In this document: positions 14,834 to 17,802 of the stretch, piece by piece
Position numbering within the stretch: position 1 is the stretch's first letter
Layout of the letters: each line of letters opens with the position of its first letter
Source of the DNA: an uncultured Oscillospiraceae bacterium
GTDB taxonomy: Bacteria > Bacillota > Clostridia > Oscillospirales > Oscillospiraceae
DNA length: 17,802 nt
Direction of reading: 5' to 3'
Assembly: GCA_905233785.1 (NCBI GenBank)
Contig: CAJOCV010000023.1
Coordinates: 1 to 17,802, forward strand
Position numbers and translations under genes: made by a program
The notes under the pieces: model-generated
The model's input: only the letters and a program-made list of their open reading frames with translations
What the model was told of the DNA's origin: nothing
The model's database searches: none

Positions 14834-14870
14834 AACCCCTGGAATTGCAACAATTCCAGGGGTTCTTTAT
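14834..14870 (+). terminator. Terminator of the rplM–rpsI operon
   Basis: A perfect 13-bp stem AACCCCTGGAATT/AATTCCAGGGGTT (14834-14846 with 14852-14864), a 5-base loop (GCAAC) and a following CTTTAT. It starts 11 bases after the S9 stop codon. Confidence 0.88.
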
Positions 14871-14923
14871 GTAAAGTAATCCTGTCGTTGGTGGTATTGA
14901 GCGAAACCAGAAGGAGCAAGAAA

Positions 14924-16006
14924 ATGGAAAGAAAACGATACTCACATATAGACTTATTGGAAACGATCGCAATTTTTTTCGTAATTATGTATCACAGCAC
15001 ATTATATGTTTTTGACATAACGGAAAGTGGAACGATGTTGAACTATGCTCGATACTTCGCACGTACTATTTTGTCAACATGTGTTCCCCTGTTCTTTTTT
15101 GCGAATGGATATCTTTTGTTTAACAGAAACTTTGACTTAAAAAGGCATATAAAGAAAACTTTTAGGTTAGTAGTATTGGTGTTTGTTTGGGGCGTTATTC
15201 TTATGCCAATATATATGTTAATATCCGGAGAAGCATTCAGCGTCAAAGTGTTTCTTTTGAGTATCTTTAATTTAAGCATACCGTGGGGTATGAATTTATT
15301 CTGGTTTATCGGTGCTCTCGTGTGCATGTATTTATTATTCCCGGCGTTGAAAGCTTCGTACGACACAGACCGGAGAGCCTTCTTGTTTTTCACTCTCGCA
15401 TGTTTCGCCCTTACATTTGGGTTCGTTGCAGGAAATCAATTCTTGGAATTTACAGGTATGGTTTTACACCACAAATTTACAAGCATGAATTATTCGATAC
15501 TCACTATGTACAATCCATTCAGAGGATCCTATGGCTATTCTTTCGTGTATTTTTGCGTGGGAGGGCTATTATACACATATGAAAATAAAATTTTGCAAAT
15601 TCCGAGAAGAAAGAGAAATTGTCTTGCTGTAGCTGGAATGATGCTCTCTTGCTCATTTTTGTTTCTAATAGGAGTATTTTATTCCAAATACTATGATGGC
15701 AAAATGTGGGATGTCGTTTGGAATGGATATGATACAATCTTTACATTTATTAATGTTATCTGCATTTATGTTTTATGTCTAAGCTATAATGGAAAAAATA
15801 AATATATAACAGCAATCTCAGTTAATACACTTGGAATATACTTCACACACGGGTTAATAATCCGACTAACTCGCCCTTGGATGAAGACAATTCCAGCACT
15901 TTGCAACTATACAGTTAATCTGCTCTACGCATTCTTTATTCTATGTATATGCCTGCTGATATGCATTTTGATAAAAAAGATTCCATTGCTAAAAAAGCTT
16001 GTATAA
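14924..16006 (+). CDS. Acyltransferase family 3 membrane protein
   Basis: 360 residues with about ten membrane segments. The N-terminus YSHIDLLETIAIFFVIMYH (6-24) is the family signature (R/H-x-LD-x-x-R-x-x-A...H), with H24 in the place of the catalytic-region histidine. The family (OafA, WecH, YrhL types) moves acetyl, succinyl or similar groups onto sugars or lipids of the envelope. The acceptor here is unknown. The ATG at 14924 has AAGGAG upstream; an earlier GTG lacks one. The gene is visibly AT-rich, with many TTA, ATA, AAT and TAT codons, unlike the GC-rich neighbours. It sits alone between two terminators, which suggests recent transfer. I see no clear promoter in the 60 bases before it. 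Confidence 0.85.
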   Translation: MERKRYSHIDLLETIAIFFVIMYHSTLYVFDITESGTMLNYARYFARTILSTCVPLFFFANGYLLFNRNFDLKRHIKKTFRLVVLVFVWGVILMPIYMLISGEAFSVKVFLLSIFNLSIPWGMNLFWFIGALVCMYLLFPALKASYDTDRRAFLFFTLACFALTFGFVAGNQFLEFTGMVLHHKFTSMNYSILTMYNPFRGSYGYSFVYFCVGGLLYTYENKILQIPRRKRNCLAVAGMMLSCSFLFLIGVFYSKYYDGKMWDVVWNGYDTIFTFINVICIYVLCLSYNGKNKYITAISVNTLGIYFTHGLIIRLTRPWMKTIPALCNYTVNLLYAFFILCICLLICILIKKIPLLKKLV

Positions 16007-16059
16007 GCAGTATAATTTGTTTGCTTTTAATGGATCAGTTTTCGGTGAATGAAGTAGTT

Positions 16060-16091
16060 AACGGACAGTTCTTCGGAGCTGTCCGTTTTTT
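16060..16091 (+). terminator. UUCG-tetraloop terminator after the acyltransferase gene
   Basis: A 12-bp stem (16060-16071 with 16076-16087, core AACGGACAG/CTGTCCGTT, one G-T pair) is capped by C-TTCG-G, the extra-stable tetraloop. It is followed by a T run to 16091. It lies 54 bases past the acyltransferase stop codon. This is the best-formed terminator in the window. Confidence 0.92.
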
Positions 16092-16117
16092 GCATTGTGA
16101 AGATTTCTTAAAATGCC

Positions 16118-16146
16118 TCGACTTTGCCCTTCGTCTGTGGTAGGAT
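16118..16146 (+). promoter_or_regulatory. Probable promoter of the beta-helix gene
   Basis: TCGACT (16118-16123), 17 bases, TAGGAT (16141-16146). Each hexamer matches the consensus at four positions and the spacing is ideal. It lies between the preceding terminator and the GGAGG (16169-16173) ahead of the ATG at 16182. Confidence 0.5.
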
Positions 16147-16181
16147 AAAAGCATCGAAAAACTTGCGCGGAGGACAGGACA

Positions 16182-17802
16182 ATGAAACGAAAAACCTTAT
16201 CGGCGCTGCTCGCGCTGCTTATGATGAGGCGCCGGAAGCGGCGCCCACGCCGGAGCCGACGAGCGCGCTGCCCGAAGGGGCGGTGCTTGTCAGCACGGTG
16301 GACGAGCTGCTCGCGGCCATCGCGCCCAACGCGGTCATCGTGCTCCGAGAGGGCGACTACGATTTGAGCGCGGCCTCCGACTACGGGACGGAGGATTTGC
16401 GCGGCGCGTATCGCTGGGAGCTGGTGTACGGCGGCTGCCAGCTCGTGATCTCCGAGGTGCCCGGCCTGCGGCTGATCGCGCAGGGCGCGGTGAACATCCT
16501 CGCCACCTCCCGCTATGCGGAGGTGCTTTCCTTCCGCTCCTGCTGGGATCTGAAGCTTGAGGGGCTGACCCTGGGGCACACGCAGGAGCCGGGCGGCTGC
16601 TCGGCGGGCGTGCTGAATCTTTACGACTGCGACAACGTGACGGTGGACAGCTGCCGCCTGTTCGGCTGCGGCACGACGGGCGTCACGGCGTCGAGCAGCC
16701 GCGCCGTCTCGCTGCGGGGAACCGTGATCGACTCCTGCAGCTACAGCGCGGTGAGCGCGGACAACTGCAGGGATCTGCGCCTGGAGGACTGCGCGCTGCG
16801 CGACTGCGGGCTGAGCCAGCTTGGCCCCGGCGGCAGCCTTGTGTATACGGAGCGCTGTGCGGGCTTCGCGCTTGTCAATTGCGAGATCACCGGCAACCGC
16901 GTCAACCAGCTGCTGCAGAACCAGTGGTCAAACCAGGTGTACCTGCTCGGCTGCCGCGTGGAGAATAACCGTGTGATGGACTCTGTTTTCCTGCTTGTGG
17001 GGCGCAGCGTTACGGTGGACAAGTGCGCCTTCGCGCTGCGCATGGATGAGCGCTATTACCCCGGCACCAACGCCCTTTTCGCCAAAGGCGCGGACGGTGA
17101 GGAGCTCATCAGCTTCGACCTGGAGCACATGGAGCACGCGCGGGCAAGCTACGACGGCCCGGCCGAGCCGGAGCCCGTGCAGATCACCAGACCGGAGGAT
17201 CAGAACGAGGTACATGTCAGCACGGTGGACGAGCTGCTCGCCGCCATCGCGCCGGATACCTGCATCGTGTTGGACGAGGGCGTGTACGACCTGAGCAGCG
17301 CCTCGGATTACGGCGGATCGGGCGGCACCTGGTATCACTGGGAGGAATGCTATGACGGCTATACTCTGTGCCTGACCGATCTGAGCGGCCTGTGGATCTG
17401 CGGCGCGGGAAAGGAGCAGACGCTTCTGAGCGCAACGCCCCGCTACGCCGCGGTGATCGCCTTCCGCGACTGCGAGAACACGCTGCTCTCTGATCTTACC
17501 GCAGGACACAGCGAGGCACCGGGTTATTGCGCCGGGAACGTTCTGGATTTTGACAGCTGCCGGGACATGAGCGTGGAGCGCTGCGGACTGTTCGGCTGCG
17601 GCGTTCTGGGTATCTGGGGCTGGAACTGCGACGGCCTTCTGCTGCGGGAGACGGAGATCTATGAGTGCTCCGCCGCCGCGGCCGAGCTGGACAGCTGTAT
17701 GAACGTGAGCTTCGAGGGCTGCAGCATCCACGACTGCGACGACGGCAACAACCTTATCCGGCTCTTCAATGGCAGCGTCCTCTGGGACGGCGAGGTTCTC
17801 AC
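16182..17802 (+). CDS. Secreted cysteine-rich right-handed beta-helix protein; frame break near start, right end open
   Basis: The ATG at 16182, with GGAGG upstream, opens a signal peptide (MKRKTLSALLALLMM). The frame then turns to an arginine-rich reading that is clearly wrong. The true body lies in the frame with codons at 16226, 16229 and so on. From EAPEAAPTPEPT it stays open for 525 codons to the edge. The break suggests a lost stretch covering the rest of the signal peptide and perhaps a lipobox. The body has two homologous halves: VSTVDELLAAIAP (16289) and again VSTVDELLAAIAP (17216). Each continues with VLxEGxYDLSxASDYG, an LTxGHxxEPGxC-like segment and short repeats such as DSCxxxFGCG. 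This is the pattern of NosD/pectate-lyase-like parallel beta-helices of Clostridial surface proteins. Each half has 14 cysteines. There is no known substrate; carbohydrate binding or adhesion is a guess. The gene could be a pseudogene or carry an assembly error. Confidence 0.8.
16289..17802 (+). repeat. Tandem duplicated beta-helix domains, 927-bp period
   Basis: The segments starting at 16289 and 17216 encode the same domain. The first 38 bases of the two copies differ at a single position (GCG against GCC for one alanine), while the rest has diverged strongly. The period is 927 bases, or 309 residues. A Pro/Glu-rich linker (AEPEPVQITRPEDQNE) separates them and resembles the Pro/Glu linker ahead of copy one (EAPEAAPTPEPT). 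The second copy is cut by the window edge. Confidence 0.85.

Noticed and set aside
16163..16225. TTG at 16163 as the start of the beta-helix body frame
   Set aside because: It lacks a ribosome binding site at a proper distance and would not encode a signal peptide, whereas the ATG at 16182 has both but lies in the other frame.

Overview
The window reads as a chromosomal segment of a GC-rich member of the Firmicutes, most likely a Clostridia/Oscillospiraceae-like gut bacterium. The evidence is the AddA/AddB helicase-nuclease pair, the holB–PSP1 (RicT/YaaT-like) pair, a zinc-type L31, B. subtilis-like -35/-10 promoters with 17-bp spacers, GGAGG-type ribosome binding sites, and TTG starts. No rRNA, tRNA, CRISPR array, transposase, phage or recognisable defence system is visible.

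Layout. Bases 1-150 hold nothing I can name. From 148 to 2374 a minus-strand unit carries holB (DNA polymerase III delta') and a PSP1-domain protein with a long charged tail; it has its own promoter and a terminator. Next, on the minus strand, is rpmE (L31) with its promoter and terminator. Between rpmE and addA lies a 70-bp array of ten degenerate heptamers plus a small inverted repeat. addB and addA (9804 to 2946, minus) overlap by 8 bases and encode the double-strand-break resection enzyme. A divergent promoter region separates addB from a plus-strand PLP aminotransferase gene (9943-11133). That gene ends at a strong palindrome shared with a convergent minus-strand polytopic membrane protein gene, whose stop codon lies inside the palindrome. 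The membrane protein gene starts from a near-consensus promoter embedded in the last codons of the upstream ttcA-like tRNA thiolation gene.

From 13841 rightwards everything is on the plus strand: phased 10-bp repeats, a strong promoter and a leader hairpin precede rplM (L13) and rpsI (S9). As written, rpsI is broken by a net loss of about 29 bases in its most conserved loop. After its terminator comes an AT-rich acyltransferase-3 gene that looks acquired, another terminator, and then a cysteine-rich secreted beta-helix protein made of two tandem homologous halves. Its signal peptide is out of frame with the body, and the gene runs off the right edge.

How it fits together: most of the window is core information processing (replication clamp loading, ribosomal proteins, tRNA modification, recombination repair) interleaved with a few accessory envelope or surface genes (membrane protein, acyltransferase, beta-helix protein). 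I see no convincing new multi-gene system. The items most worth checking are the two frame breaks near the right end, the heptamer array, the cysteine-rich duplicated beta-helix protein and the control region of rplM.
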